Of a stretch of 64,000 nucleotides of DNA, positions 1 through 12,085 are shown piece by piece (position 1 is the first letter of the stretch; every line of letters starts with the position of its first letter). The notes below the pieces were generated by a model. That model was not told the origin of the DNA. It was given only the letters and a program-made list of their open reading frames with translations, and made no database searches. Origin of the DNA: Endomychus coccineus. Its lineage: Eukaryota > Arthropoda > Insecta > Coleoptera > Endomychidae. The stretch spans positions 6,882,001-6,946,000 of the forward strand of contig OY294070.1 in NCBI GenBank assembly GCA_958510875.1. The letters are read 5' to 3'. The position numbers and the translations under genes are program-made.

Positions 1-1238
1 CCAGCAGATCGTTGATATGGAGCTTAGATATTTAGTCTCTCTCGCAAATGGTACAGTTTCACTCAGCAAGACAGTACCATTAAAGTGTTACGAACACCTT
101 TATTGGTGAAATTCGTTTATAAAGAAACAACTCACTCCCCATGCGAAGGATTGGATGTCTGGAATGAGAGCAATACGTTCATACTCTCCTATTTCAATTC
201 GGTACATTGTCAAAATAACTCTCATCGAATTCGCTAGCTTTACAATTCGTATAAGTGGATTATAGGATTGGCCTAAGATACCGTTTAAGAAAGTTGACTT
301 AATAAAGAAAAGGGCATCAGGTGTCTATCGCAGCTCTAAGTGCTAAATGACACCTAAAACAGACGTTACACACACCATTTGTTCGGCCAGTCTAGCTCTC
401 AATTACTGTAATCATTGGATATCGCACAATTTATAGTATATGTATCGGCCAACGTGCCATCTGGGTCCCATAGTATAACCGTCCATACGTATTAAAGTCT
501 AGATACCTTTTCTAATTAAGACTTACGTTCATCGATTGAATATATCCTGAATACGTTTTAATATATGCTGGTAAGATGACAGAGACCTAACTATCTACAT
601 TTTTTCTTAATATTAATAGTTGTCCCCGTATGAAAACATGAGAGAATTAATCAGTGAAACCTTTTACTTGAATTGGAATAAGCAAAACGGACATATGGAA
701 GAGATATTAGAGTGGTAAGATACATTAGTTATGGTGTTATGTTACCCACTGTTAACCCCTATCCAAAGCAGAAACATCTCTATTCAGGAATAACTTCTGC
801 AACATTGCCTTATTCAATTACAATGTTCTATAAAATATCCCCCTTACAGGACAATCCGCTACATTTTTCATCTGCGTTGAATTTGATATACAGGGTCATT
901 CACGTCGGATGAACTATAAGACGTTTACGGAGAACTAGTAAAGAATTTTGCATTGTTGCCGCTTCTAATTGAAACTAGCAGCTATTTTGGAATTTTGAAT
1001 GAAACTTCCTGTAACTAATATTACATTTGAATACTCTGTATGTTTCTGAATTACTTTACTCGATGAAAATTTCTCTTTATGTTGCACGGTTTTTGAGAGT
1101 AATTAGTAAGCTATTCCTGCACCATAATATCAAGCAACTTAAAAATCCGTCTGTCTCTCCAGATGTATACTACGACTAAAGTATCTAGACGATAACTCAC
1201 ACAATCATGTTTAACCAGAATCCCAAGGCTCTATATTC
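1..1238. other. No recognisable gene
   Basis: AT-rich sequence with only short open frames (under about 70 codons) that show no familiar motif on either strand. No tandem repeat or terminal inverted repeat is obvious. Confidence 0.5.
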
Positions 1239-1239
1239 C

Positions 1240-1462
1240 AAAATTACATCTTAGGTGGTTCCTTTTTCAAAAAGAAATTCCGGATTTTCACAGATATATC
1301 CATTTTTCGTGTTTCTGTTAGTTTCGGTGACGTGGACATTTTCAATTGAAATTGGTATGTCTTCTGATGATACTCGTGAGACCGAAACGTACGTAAAGAC
1401 GAAAATGATAAGCATATATGTTGGTGTGACCTATTTCACGAGAATTGAATATAAGCTATTTT
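1240..1462 (+). mobile_element. PLE family E 3' terminal fragment (copy 1)
   Basis: This is a 5'-truncated copy of the repeat also found at 9530, 25505, 31469, 31791 and 39435. It runs through a conserved stretch with a CGTGTTTCTG-like block and a GACGTGGACATTTTCAATTG block, then a hammerhead-like core, then the terminal GTGACCTATTTCACGAGAATT. At 39435-40336 the same sequence forms the 3' end of a Penelope-like element, so this is read as a 3' remnant of that family. No coding region remains. Confidence 0.65.
1359..1400 (+). ncRNA. Hammerhead ribozyme relic, PLE-E copy 1
   Basis: CTGATGA lies at 1364-1370, GAAA at 1384-1387, and the self-complementary ACGTACGT stem III at 1387-1394. Stem I is 5 bp: GTCTT at 1359-1363 pairs with AAGAC at 1396-1400. 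Stem II is damaged, since two of its four pairs are mismatched compared with the copies at 31526 and 39490. Confidence 0.6.
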
Positions 1463-1464
1463 AA

Positions 1465-3080
1465 GTTAAATTCATAGTATCGGCAAAGATATGAGTTTGA
1501 TCCTTGATAAAATGAAATAAAACAATTTTTTGTATAATTTCTACAAGAGATTTTATTTTTCAATAAACACGACAAGTTTCGTTTATCATTATCAAGTCAT
1601 GATGATGTAAGTCGGAACATTTTTTATTTCATTTATTAGAATGGAATTCTTTAAAATAAATAGTTCATCGCTATCTCTGGTTTGATTCTCACTACCACAA
1701 TGGGAAGTAATTCATTCAACAAAAACTAGAATGAGTTTCAAGATACTACTTCAAGTACCCTTTGTTCATTATAGTCATGAATGACCTAGGAAGTTATGAT
1801 GATTAGCTTTTAGCCGAAAACAAAGGTTTTCCCTAATTTTCCTAAATTGGTTACCTACAGGTGTCCAGATTATAAGCCGCATCATGGAGTTTATAGCTGC
1901 ATTCAGTTCGTAACTAGAATAGCTATTTCAATTATTCAATCAATAGATTAACAAAAGGAATTCTGATTATAAAGTAAAGTTAATGTATCTCCATCAGACA
2001 GATGTAGCTGTTTTTGACGTTCTGTATCTTGACTTTTCTTCAGATTCTTCAGTTCTGTGGATCGGAAGGAAGGGGGTTTAAAACCCACGCAGTTATTATC
2101 AGTCCCAATATGAGTAAACAGCATCTATATTTTATATTATCTACAATGAAACGTTATGGTTCTTTCTCAATACCATCAATTTTATTTGTTGAGCCAAGCT
2201 TGTGCTGGATGATATTGTGACGGAATCACTGAGAATGTGGCTATTTGGATAGTTAGACTGGTCGATAGGTCCGCTACTCTTTTTTTTTAAGTTAAAATCA
2301 ATTTTGCATGGGGTGTTTTTAGATGCTATATTGAGGTCAGTGTATAACAGAAGGAATGAATGCATTCACACATACAGTTTCAATCCTAATCTTGAAAGTC
2401 TTGTGATCGATGAGGGTTAAAACAAACGATAGTCGCGACTGTCGTTGGCAAGTGACCAACGTCCAAATGCCGTAATTCCCTACATGATAGATACCATTGT
2501 GTTGAAATGGACCAGCTCGATTAATGAACAGCGTTTCGTTCGTTCCCTCTACTGACTCGATATGTTCCCTTGGAATAGACTCGAATTAGCCAGATCGACC
2601 GTAACTGTACGAATTGCAGAATTTCCAACATAAATTGAATTTTCACTAGACTGCATTCTGACGTAGACACTTATGCTTTCCATCTTGATTTCTGACTTAA
2701 TTAAAAGTTTTCAGTGCCATTGACACAATTGCTTTCTTCTCGTTCCAATTTAAGTAACGATTTCGTTTAAGGAAACTTGTTTTCCTTTTGCGAAATCGTT
2801 CAGTTGCCGCAAATAGAAATGCTCATCACAAAATACGACAACTAACTTTAACATTTGAACGGCATTTAAAACTATAAGCTATTAGCCAAACTTGACTTTC
2901 TTGAAATCGGGGTAAGCTACTTCCATGGATAGATCCTTTTCTATCCAAAATATCATTCTTAGTTCGAGTCGTCAGTTCCTTGTTGCATAATGTTGTCTTG
3001 GGGTTTCCACAGGGGTACTCGCTGGGTTCCATCTTTTTTTACTATATACCTCAGACCTACTACTGTCCTTGTGTAGCCTA
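1465..3080. other. No recognisable gene
   Basis: Only short open frames without familiar motifs. A T-run lies near 2280. Nothing supports a gene, RNA gene or element boundary. Confidence 0.45.
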
Positions 3081-3084
3081 AATG

Positions 3085-3745
3085 CATTTTACGCTGATGA
3101 TGACAAGATATTCGAAAATCATCGAAAACTTCAATCTGATCTATTGTCAGTGGAAAATATTCTAGTTTTGAGGATATTCCTTTCAGTGCACAATTCTACA
3201 TCATGGTCATAACAATCCCAAAATTGCTTACCCTTCATGGGAAGGTCAACCCATTACTCATGTTGAAATCCAAATCGATCTTGGTCTTTCTATTAACTAC
3301 AGATTGAGTTGGTTGGAGCAGCAGCGCTAACAATGACTCTTAGACATTCAAAACAGATTTCCAAAGCACATCTAGAGATTTGTTCCTCCAACTGTACTAC
3401 AGGACATACATTCGGCCCCTTGTCGGAAATGCCGTTGCGATATCATCTCCATATCTGATCATAAGATATCCAACTACTCTAAGGAGTTCAACGAAAGAGG
3501 TATTTAACGCCCGAATAAGATCAAAGCTTATCGAATGCCCGAATGGCTCAAGTTTTGGATTTTCGCCAAAACAATTGGTAGAAATTTGACTTCCAGTTCA
3601 TTCCCTCCCTTAACTAAGGACGATGGCACACTGACTACTATCCCACAAAAAAAAACAACCTCTTTGTTGGAATGTATGCAGCAAATTCCACTTTGGATCC
3701 ACAGGGGAAGAACACTCCTAAGACACTCATTGTGATAGGTATATT
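3085..3745 (+). pseudogene. Rearranged Jockey-type LINE ORF2 fragments
   Basis: Two pieces of a non-LTR retrotransposon polyprotein are seen in broken frames. Around 3090-3330 the translation has an FYADDD-like box followed by a segment resembling the region after the RT catalytic YADD motif. Around 3395-3500 it has YYRTYIRPLVG-like thumb sequence. Around 3540-3700 it has an EWLKFWIFAKTIGRN...PPLTKDDGTLTT segment, followed by AANSTLD, which normally lies between the endonuclease and RT domains. The linker therefore sits downstream of the RT motif, the reverse of the usual order. This suggests shuffling or two nested truncated copies. Stops and frameshifts are frequent, so it is not functional. 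Confidence 0.55.
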
Positions 3746-4279
3746 TTGATGTATTTCTACATTATTATCTGTTTCTAATCACATTTCTTATATATTGTAG
3801 ATTTCTGCCAGCGATGGAAGTAACATACTCAATTGATCACAGATTCTTCTAAATATTGTGTATTTTAATTCAATATACACATTTTTTGCTAATGTGATTA
3901 TTTATGGAGTCCAACAAATATCAAAGAAAGGAAAAATACACTTCCTAATCATTGTAGAGCTTACTGCAACCAGAACTCGAGCGGATCCCACAATCCAAAA
4001 TCGCCACCAACAGGATTCTCTCATAGGATGATGATGTCAGGTCCACTACGAAAATCGCATCTAAAAATTCAGTTTTCTATTCCGTGTGAAGAGCTACCTC
4101 ACGTCACAGGAACTCCTCATACTATAAGAAACACCATTTCTGGGACCTCAACCCTTCTGCAGAATAAGCCCCAGCACAATACTTGAAGCACTCAAGTAAG
4201 GAGTAGACGTAAAAGATCTCATCACTGTCTAGAACTACAAGGATGGAGACAGACAAATATGCAGCTGGGAAACATCTAA
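3746..4279. other. No recognisable gene
   Basis: AT-rich DNA with no motif-bearing frame. It separates two LINE scraps and may itself be eroded LINE sequence. Confidence 0.35.
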
Positions 4280-4600
4280 CGACAGCATACCTCAAAGCAA
4301 AAATAAACTCAGGATACTAACGGGAAATTTAACAGAGCACTGCTAGTTGAAAGAACACCTTAAGAAGCTCAAATAAGTAGAAGAAGCAGAAGAGTACAGT
4401 TTCTACGAAGACAAGGACGAAAGTTCTATCCACATCCTCACAGAATGCATTACCTTGCATAACCCGAAAGCACGACACTTAAGAGCATAACAAATAGAAG
4501 AGAGAGGTTTACGTAACTTGAAACCATCCGATACCCTGAACTCCCCAAGAGCTACTAGATTAGAGGATGTGCTGTAGACGTTGACACATCCTCAACGGCC
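4280..4600 (+). pseudogene. LINE ORF2 C-terminal scrap
   Basis: In broken frames the translation gives NKLRILTGNLTEHC, EHLKKLK, then SSIHILTECITLHNPKARHL. This matches the pattern at the C-terminus of RNase H-bearing LINE polyproteins (a TGH box, a Cys/His region, then an HIL-CECPAL-like box). The Cys-x2-Cys pair of the usual zinc region is not preserved. Several stops are present. The assignment rests on the order of short motifs only. Confidence 0.45.
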
Positions 4601-4789
4601 CAACAGCAGAAGGGGACACAATAGATATATTTAGTCGAAGTGTGCAAATATCCCCAACATAATAAAATACAATACACTATTACTAGATGTAAAGAACCCT
4701 TTGCCAAATTTGACCACGAAGTATTTCTCTCTCGTTCGTAATCTTCGTTCATATTCAGTTTACATATGTCTTTGATAATGTCCAGAGCA

Positions 4790-4985
4790 GGAAGTCTGTA
4801 TGGAGTGTAATGTCACATCCGCAAAGCTGGTGATCATTGATCGTTATTTCCAAGATAGATCCTTGTGGAACACCAATGCGAGTCATTGTATCGGAGTAGA
4901 CTCCATTGACCTACACATGGAGTGATCTATTCGAGAAAAATTACGATAGAAACAATAAAGTTGTGGCGGCCAACCATATGACGAA
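4790..4985 (-). pseudogene. LINE reverse transcriptase scrap
   Basis: The minus-strand translation includes a run like ITPCVGQWSLLRYNDSHWCSTRIYLG. This resembles the RT segment before and at the VPQGS motif in the better preserved sequences near 5100 and 33740. It forms a head-to-head pair with the plus-strand RT scrap at 5040-5300. It is heavily degraded and has no full motif. Confidence 0.4.
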
Positions 4986-5039
4986 AATGTCACAAGATGA
5001 CCATGCTTTGGGGATATTCAATGCTACGACTTGAGATTT

Positions 5040-5300
5040 TCTATGTTTTTCTATGTCTATGTTACGAGGTTTCTCTGAGGTAGATCACTCCATCTGGTGG
5101 TTGATTGAGATACAATGGTTATTAACGCTGGTATTCCACAACGATCTGTCTTGGCACCAGCTTTGTTTCTGTTCCATATCAACATAAACTGTTTGAAGTG
5201 ACCACCTGCCCCGTCCACAGCATTGCAGATGACAAGAGACTTTACCGATCTCAACATTTTACAACATTGACGTCTATGATGTTGTCTGCATTCCAAGAAA
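5040..5300 (+). pseudogene. LINE reverse transcriptase scrap
   Basis: The plus-strand frame reads TMVINAGIPQRSVLAPALFLFHIN, a variant of the non-LTR RT box that precedes the FADD catalytic motif (normally AGVPQGSVLSPTLFLLHINDL). Further on an ALQMTRDF-like remnant stands where the FADD box would be. A closely similar scrap lies at 33600-33885 and a minus-strand one at 11170-11425, so this is one family scattered through the window. Stops and shifts are present. Confidence 0.55.
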
Positions 5301-7520
5301 GTTTCATACTATCGTAAGCATGATTCGATGCTCGATATAGTGACATTTTAAATGAGAAATCTTTGATATTTAGAGACAATGATCTAATATGTAATACTCA
5401 GTTTTCTAGCAATTCATGTTTTGATTTGTGTCCGACGATAATTTATTGTCCCTACTCTTAGCGTCAAAATGATGAATTTGCCGGAATGCCCTTCATCGTC
5501 AATAATTATTATGTCGGATAATTATCATGTAGATAGACGTACGGCACTGTGGCGTTGTAATGGGTAATCAAACAATCTCCTAAACGGAAGAGGAAGCGAG
5601 CATTAGGCTAGTTGTTTATTATATATAATTGTAGTCATTTACCATTTGAATAGAGGTTCTCAATAGCAGGTGAGAAACGGGCTTGAATTAATTAAGTACC
5701 TTATACTGTCTTTCATCGTATATATTCCCCCAACTGAACTGCACAGATGATTGAAGACAATAGAATTTGTCCCGGGTATACCAACAACTGAGGAAATTTA
5801 GTATTTTACTCACGAACTTCGAATATACCACGAAAAACATTTTGAAACTAATGTAATAATTAAGAAATAACTTTATATTTCTTGCATTGGATGAATAATA
5901 AACACATTTTTATGTTAGCAGTCAACAGTTAACACGAAAATGTGTTCGTTATCCATCGAATGCATTATTTCGGTACCGCCATCTGGCGGTTATATGTTCA
6001 ACACTATTCTTGTAGTTTCTTGGAAACGCGAGAGAAATTTGAATCAATGCGTTGTATTGTGAATACTTCTTTCAGTGGGACATCTTTTAGTAGATATCGA
6101 TTGGATCACTTGGTTTTTTGGCATTTATAAATGGTTGAATTATTACTTCATCGTCCTACTCATTCCAGAGATGAGATAATTTGAAAATCAAAACAGCTGT
6201 CTGGGATTGTTAGGCCTAGAGCAACCGTTACTATGTATATTGACTGCCAACTCGAAAACCATTGTTGTTCATCCAAACTATTTCTAGTTTATAGTTAAGC
6301 GGTGTTTTCATCCTTGGGTATAATCTACATTTCATGGGAAAGTCATCGAGCGAGGATCTGTTGAGCATCAGACCTTGTATTGATTCAAGAACTTCTGGAA
6401 AAAATACAGAACAGAAAGAAATCTCTAATTTCACTTAACCCCTATATCGCTTCGCTCTGCCCGCATCTTGAATATCATCCGGTCAAGTAGGCCATGACTG
6501 TGCAAATAAAACTTTACTTGTAGACGACGGAATTTCGTACGTTCAGCATTTTTTCTTGGATAGTTTCCATCGCATTTAACAAACGCCCTCTATTAACAAA
6601 GAACTATGAGACTGACCCCTTCGTAATGCCTTACTTCGTGTGATTGAAAAAATGGTCGCAATGAAACGCGTACCATTTGGAAAGAAAGCCTACGACTCAA
6701 TTCTGTTTATGAATATAGATACTAAGCGAGACAGTGCCGGATTAAGCCCTATAGTGGCCCTAGGGTAATGAGGACATATCGGCTACTGTATCCATGAAAT
6801 AGGAAATAACATGACTAGAGAAAACTTTTCACCAACAAGCATATGGGAAAATAAAAATTTGAAATAATCGGTAGATATTTTAAATCCTATCTTCTGCAGG
6901 CATAGTTTCCTTCAGTTAACTAACTTTCCGTTTAGCCCGCTTAACCACCTTAATAACAAAGTAACAAATATTATAGTGAAAGATTTCTTACACATGGTAC
7001 CATAATATTACGAATTAAAGACTAACGAGTCTTGGGCTAGTCATTTTTCAGGTTGAGAACACAAGCGATGAAAAAGTTTCAGGAGAAAATTATCGCCACT
7101 ATTATACAGTCAGTTACGTTCGAGTTAAGTGCCAACATAATGATATATACATGGGACAGAAGTAAAATGCGGGTGACACAAAATTATTCTAATGAAAGGT
7201 ATACGCTTTTCGGTCCGTCTAACAAGAATAAAAGACGAACAATTTAGTCGAAAAAAGAAACGACCGGGGCGAGCGCGGCTCTTTATCGAGTTTATTACAA
7301 TTTAACATGTGTAATTCGAAACAATGCACCTAAACGCTATGACATACATTTAGATTAAAGTGTTAGATAACGCAAACATAGGCGCGTTACGATGGTTATT
7401 ACAATTGAAGCTATGTTATTCTAAATGGTTCTCTTTTCACATTGTTTTCCGGTTAAAATATACTAGACCATTAAATTTATTCATCTATCGAACGTGTGGT
7501 AATAACATTGGAACAAAACA
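5301..7520. other. No recognisable gene
   Basis: About 2.2 kb with only short frames of no recognisable family. No repeats shared with the rest of the window were noticed. It may contain eroded element or intergenic sequence. Confidence 0.45.
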
Positions 7521-7556
7521 GGATCAATTAATTTTACAGAACAAATTAATTGATCC
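7521..7556. repeat. Perfect 14-bp inverted repeat
   Basis: GGATCAATTAATTT at 7521-7534 and its exact reverse complement at 7543-7556 are separated by 8 bases (TACAGAAC). It lies about 250 bp upstream of the PLE-A copy. No element ends or target duplication are apparent around it. Confidence 0.85.
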
Positions 7557-7799
7557 ATAGATCACTAACTTCCCCCGACCTATCCATTTGTAAACACAAT
7601 TTTTCTTTAATGAATTAAAGTTAAAAAAGTATACGCTATGTTCTGACAATGGACAAAATGTGTATTCTACAACTCTATGTTTCATACTCAATGTATTTTT
7701 GTAATATTTTGTTGTCAAAATCATTGAAATACATACAATGACTAAGTCAACCTTAATTTCATGTTACCACAGAGCAATTAAGCTAAGGTAGACTGATTA
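7557..7799. other. Spacer before PLE-A copy
   Basis: AT-rich DNA with no recognisable coding motif. It could include 5' non-coding sequence of the Penelope-like element that follows, but no boundary can be placed. Confidence 0.35.
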
Positions 7800-9490
7800 T
7801 AAATAGTGACAAAGTCAAATACCTTACACAAGAAATTCCCATGAATACTTTGAATACTATTGCTATTGCTATTGATCGTGATAATTATATTAATAGAGCA
7901 TTAGATTTTCTAAAGTCAAGGAGTTTAAAATTAATGAAAAAAGACCCAACCAATTCATATCAAAATAATATTAAAAATTGTATCAAGGAATGCTCTGCTA
8001 TGTTTGGAAAGTAAGATGTATGCAAATTAACCATTATTAACCCTCATGCTCCAAAATTATATTCGTTTGTTAATTTACATGAAAAAAAATTCTCATAAGA
8101 CCTGTGATCAGTTACTACGACGTTCCGTAAACGAATATATCAAAAAAATTACTAGAAAAAATTGTATCGATCAGGTCAACAAAATTAAACATTTTACCTT
8201 ACCACCCAATAGTAAATCTATATCGTTTGATGTCACTAACCTCTTTCCTAGTAAATTTCCGGGGGAAAACATTACTGACAATCCAAAGAGTCTTCAAAAA
8301 AATCATACAAACATTGTTATAATACAAGAAATATTATGTACTCTCGAATTATGTCTTTCTTAGAATTATTTTCAATTCAATGTGTATACTACTCAAGAAG
8401 GATTGGCAATGAGAAACCCATTATGTCCTAATCTGGCCAAAACATTTCTGAATGAATTAGAATTGGAAATCCACAAGCCACCCTATTATAAAAAGATTCA
8501 TTTATTGGCATCGGTATGTTGACGTTATATTAACATGCTTTAATGAAACACAAAGACAATTAGATTATTTCATTCAACAATTAAATAATCTAAACCCCAA
8601 AATTGAATTCACGGTTGAAACAGAAGTCACTCAAACTATTAACTTTTTGGACCTAACCATAACTAAAGTAAATAGTGAACATTCCTGTTCAATATATCAT
8701 AAGCCTTCACATACGAACATTATTATCCACAAAAACTTAAAATATCCTATACAACATAAAGAGCAGGTTTCATAGCATGATACATAGACTTGTTACTATC
8801 CCCATGTCAGAATTAAATTATCATAAGACATTTTCGATTATAAAACAGATAGCAACTAATCACGGATATAATAAAAAAATTATTGTGACTGATTTACTTA
8901 AGAAAAAAGATTATAATGAAGCAATGAAGTTAGTTTACCCTAGTACAGTTACAACTCATAACTATAGATCAGTAATATAGGTAGGTAAACTTTATGATAA
9001 TGTATGCAATTTACTTAAAAAACACAATGTTACCACACCTATTATAACAAATAATACGGTAGGCAAATATATTAGAAACAACAAAGATAAGAATAGAAAA
9101 GATGAAGAATCAGGAGTATACAAGGTAGAGTGCGAAGATTGTGATAAATTCTATATAGGTCAGACAGAAAGATCTTTCAAAACTAGAATTGAAGAACATT
9201 TTGATTTGAACAAAGGAATCAATAATTTCGAAGATGATTTTGAGATTCTCCATAAGTCAGTTAAAAGTCAAGTATTAAACAACTGATCAGAAAGACTTTA
9301 CCAATTCTCCATTATGAAAGTTATTTTTAAGTAACTCTTATTCTACTATACACGTACCTCAGTCATCTCCTCCTTCTAAATATTAATTTTAATATTTAAG
9401 GAATAAACCATAGCTTGTAAAACCATTGTTTGATGAAGCTATCAAGTGGTGAAACATGTCACGTTTTGTTCGATAAAAAAAAATTTATTA
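7800..9490 (+). mobile_element. Penelope-like element, family A copy 1 (decayed, near full ORF)
   Basis: This is a retroelement whose single protein normally joins a reverse transcriptase to a GIY-YIG nuclease. In broken frames, in order, are: a pre-RT region with NPHAPKLYSFVNLH (about 8040); the RT motif A region SFDVTNLFP (about 8225); GLAMRNPLCPNLAKTFLNELELEI (about 8400); the region of the YVDD box, which is damaged here (about 8510); FLDLTITK followed by YHKPSHTN (about 8650-8720); and the thumb and linker. The nuclease follows with VYKVECEDCDKFYIGQTERSF and a TRIEEH box (about 9115-9200). Frameshifts and stops interrupt it at several points, including 8360, 8770 and 8980. The 3' UTR carries a hammerhead-like fold at 9419-9467. 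A 5'-truncated sister copy is at 37378. Confidence 0.85.
9419..9467 (+). ncRNA. Hammerhead-like ribozyme fold, PLE-A copy 1
   Basis: The order is: outer stem I AAAAC (9419-9423), loop CATT, inner stem I GT (9428-9429), box TTGATGA (9430-9436), an extra A, stem II GCTAT/GTGGT with loop CAA (9438-9450), GAAA (9451-9454), then the self-complementary ACATGT stem III region, C at the cleavage position 9460, AC, and GTTTT pairing with the outer stem. Position 3 is U instead of the conserved C. Architecture is type I with a very short stem III that would need a dimer. Confidence 0.7.
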
Positions 9491-9529
9491 CAAGTGTATT
9501 ATTTATTAATACTTATAACAATTACTTTG

Positions 9530-9670
9530 AGAAATACCGCGTTTCAGTTGTTGTGAATTAGTTTTCAAACGTCTGCTGATGGTCCTGAAACCGAAACGTA
9601 CGTGAAGACGAAAACATAGTAGACATTAGTGCTAATGCGACGTATTTCCCAGAAATTTACATATAATAAA
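9530..9670 (+). mobile_element. PLE family E 3' terminal fragment (copy 2, degraded)
   Basis: It matches the 3' part of the PLE-E repeat: GTTTCAG..., then CTGATGGTCCTGAAACCGAAACGTACGTGAAGACG, then GACGTATTTCCCAGAAATTTA. About three bases are lost in the CTGATGA/stem II region compared with the intact copies, so the hammerhead core is broken. It lies only 40 bp beyond the PLE-A 3' end. Confidence 0.6.
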
Positions 9671-10590
9671 TAACTCGTAATTTTGAAAAAAATTCGATAA
9701 GCAACTATTTTCACCCGTCTTGTTATATTCCCTTTTCCTGTGTATCACTGACTAATGGCACTAGCAGAAATTAAATACAATTTCAATTTGAAAGTGTCCA
9801 GATAGTCCACACCCCCTTACTCATTCCAATTAAAATTTGTCATCGCCACAAGCATGTTGTCGTTTGGAAACAACCCCAAACCCGCTGCACTGTAAACGCT
9901 ATGCATCTATATAGTTTTTTATGACACCGATTCAGAAGCAGAGACTGTATAAAGAGCTTCTAGCCAGCGATGCATTGTTGTGCTACCAACAGTTTCTCAT
10001 ATGTTAAATTGTCTGTGAAGAAGAGATGAAACGTAATAAAGATTCCACCCACGTTGGGACCTAGTAATAAAGTGTTACGAATCCAAAATTTCATCAAGAT
10101 TTGAAGTATTCGTCCATATCATTGATTGTATAAACGTATCTGTACATGAATCTATAATGTACTACAAAATTCAATAAATAGATAGATATTTTATGAGGCA
10201 ACATCGAGGTAAGGGTCCATGTGGACGATATCAATTTTGCAGCCTTTCGAATTTAGAGAACCTGTATTTGAGGAAACACTTGTGACAAATGAATTGTCAG
10301 AAACTTTGCGAGTCGATTCTACTTTTTGTTGTTATGGAACTCTGCAATATATCCTTCAATGTCTTCAATTTCCAACCAATTTTCTTTTTAAATCTGAAGC
10401 GTTTTGCAACCGAAGCTTGTGGCGTTTTCCTGGAGAATTGACCTCAAGTCTCAAATGTATCAGAATGTGGGCAGTTCCGTCATCAACTTCATACATTTTA
10501 AACACAAATAACTATCCTGCTCTGTGATAATCGACTGTATTACAATTTACTTATTCACAATTCACGTCAATTATTTGTTATTATTACTAT
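9671..10590. other. No recognisable gene
   Basis: An open frame of 102 codons at 10219-10527 on the plus strand has no recognisable motif or homologue that I can name. The rest is AT-rich spacer. Confidence 0.4.
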
Positions 10591-11425
10591 TAATGTGAGA
10601 GAGAACCGATAAGGTTCTTTTATGCCTAAGCACCCTAGCATCGGGTGGAGCGGTTGTCACTCAAGAGTGTTCACTATCTATCCAACACCCAGTCAGGACC
10701 GCGTGAACGAATAGGTGGTTAATGCCATTCTTGTTCTTGGTTTCTGAATTTCCTCTAAGGAGAGTGCTCTGCGTCTTGGCAAAATCAGTACTCCTGCTTG
10801 CAGTTTGTGGCGTGTTTGCCAGAGGTATCCTAATACCTTAACCTGGCCGTTACTGCTCCCACATGTCCATGGTTCCTGGCTCCATCACTGAACCAGATTC
10901 CCCCATTGGCTAGTAGGACTGATTGATTGTTATTTTGAACTCAATCTTCTTTGCAGGGTATCCTTATACAAGACTTCTTATCAAAGGTGCATCCTCATTG
11001 AATAAATGGAGGTGTTTTTCCTCTAATTGGTAATAAGCCTTCTCTTTCCGCAGTCCTATTGACATAAGTATAGTCTCGTGGAATGGTTCCATATTCATTA
11101 GAGCTCCAAGTGCAACAACGGGAGTAGTTTTCATGGCTCCCGTGGCCGCGTCTAGGATGAGCTGTCTCAGATGATCCTATCCAGATTTGGTCGTCATCCT
11201 ATGAACTTGTTATGTTGGATGTTGTGGAGTGATGTTCTGTGGAACAGTATTGACGAATGCGGTTTGGAATATTTGGAAATATTATTTTTCGTGATGATAT
11301 TCTATAAATTGTGTAGAACACCAGCATTGACAGCCATTGTATCGGAGTTTACAACCACCATATGTAGTGATCTATCTGAGATAAAACTCGATAGTAAGCA
11401 ACAAAGTTGAGGCCCACATAGCTAT
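10590..11425 (-). pseudogene. LINE ORF2 fragment with 3' region (RT C-terminus)
   Basis: Read on the minus strand from 11425, the first part (to about 11170) matches the RT box region of the Jockey-like family seen at 5040 and 33600. Around 11160-11050 a frame gives ATGAMKTTPVVALGALMNMEPFHETILM. This is the characteristic post-RT segment of I/Jockey-group elements, usually ITGAM-TTPTAALE-LLGLPPL. The sequence then reads through stops to a 3' region near 10600 with TTAPPDARVLRHKRT. No RNase H catalytic motif is readable between. It is a decayed, internally deleted copy. Confidence 0.6.
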
Positions 11426-12085
11426 TTTTGGGGCCTTCTTTTAGTTACTTATATTGGTAAATTCCGAAGAATATCTGGAGAAATTGCCGGAATAAATATA
11501 CATTTCCTTTTGGAAATATTATAGTGGTTGTTCTCAACTGTATTTAATTTTTTATTCCAAGAAAGTTGCTTTTCTTTCTTCTTCTCAAATATATTGAGGT
11601 CATTAGGTCCAACAAACCGAAAATGGAGGACGACACTGGATTCTACAATTCACAGGTATTTAGCGGAAGCTTTAGCTAATGTAACGATTGAAGATGTGTG
11701 GTATTTTAAGGACCACACTGGCGTTTCTGTCTAGAAGGATGCAATAAAATAATGTTTCGCTTCAATGGCTTGTATACGAAGCCTCGGTTGTTTTAATAAA
11801 GCTAATACCTTGTCACGACAGTCATTATTAAATGTATTTTATAGATATTATTGCAGATGGACTAGATTATAGATGGTGCATTGATAAAACATTCATACTT
11901 TACAAACGTAACGAACGATCGACGTTTCGGAAATCGTTAGCTTAAATAAACTTTGCTTCAGTTGCACCGTTAGCTTTACATCGTTTTTCTGCTTTAGTTT
12001 AAGATCACCCAAAGGCACTTTCCTGCTAATATTAATAATTTTTTATTTACCCAAAATAAGAAAAAATACAAATTGGAAAATAGTA
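11426..12085. other. No recognisable gene
   Basis: A frame at 11528-11734 (+) has no known motif. The remainder is AT-rich spacer up to the foldback element. Confidence 0.35.

Noticed and set aside
712..912. 66-codon open frame near the left end
   Set aside because: Short, no motif, composition like the surrounding AT-rich DNA. Chance frame.
1240..1462. Free-standing retrozyme (small hammerhead retroelement)
   Set aside because: The copy at 39435-40336 shows the repeat attached to a GIY-YIG coding region, so a PLE 3' end is the simpler reading here.
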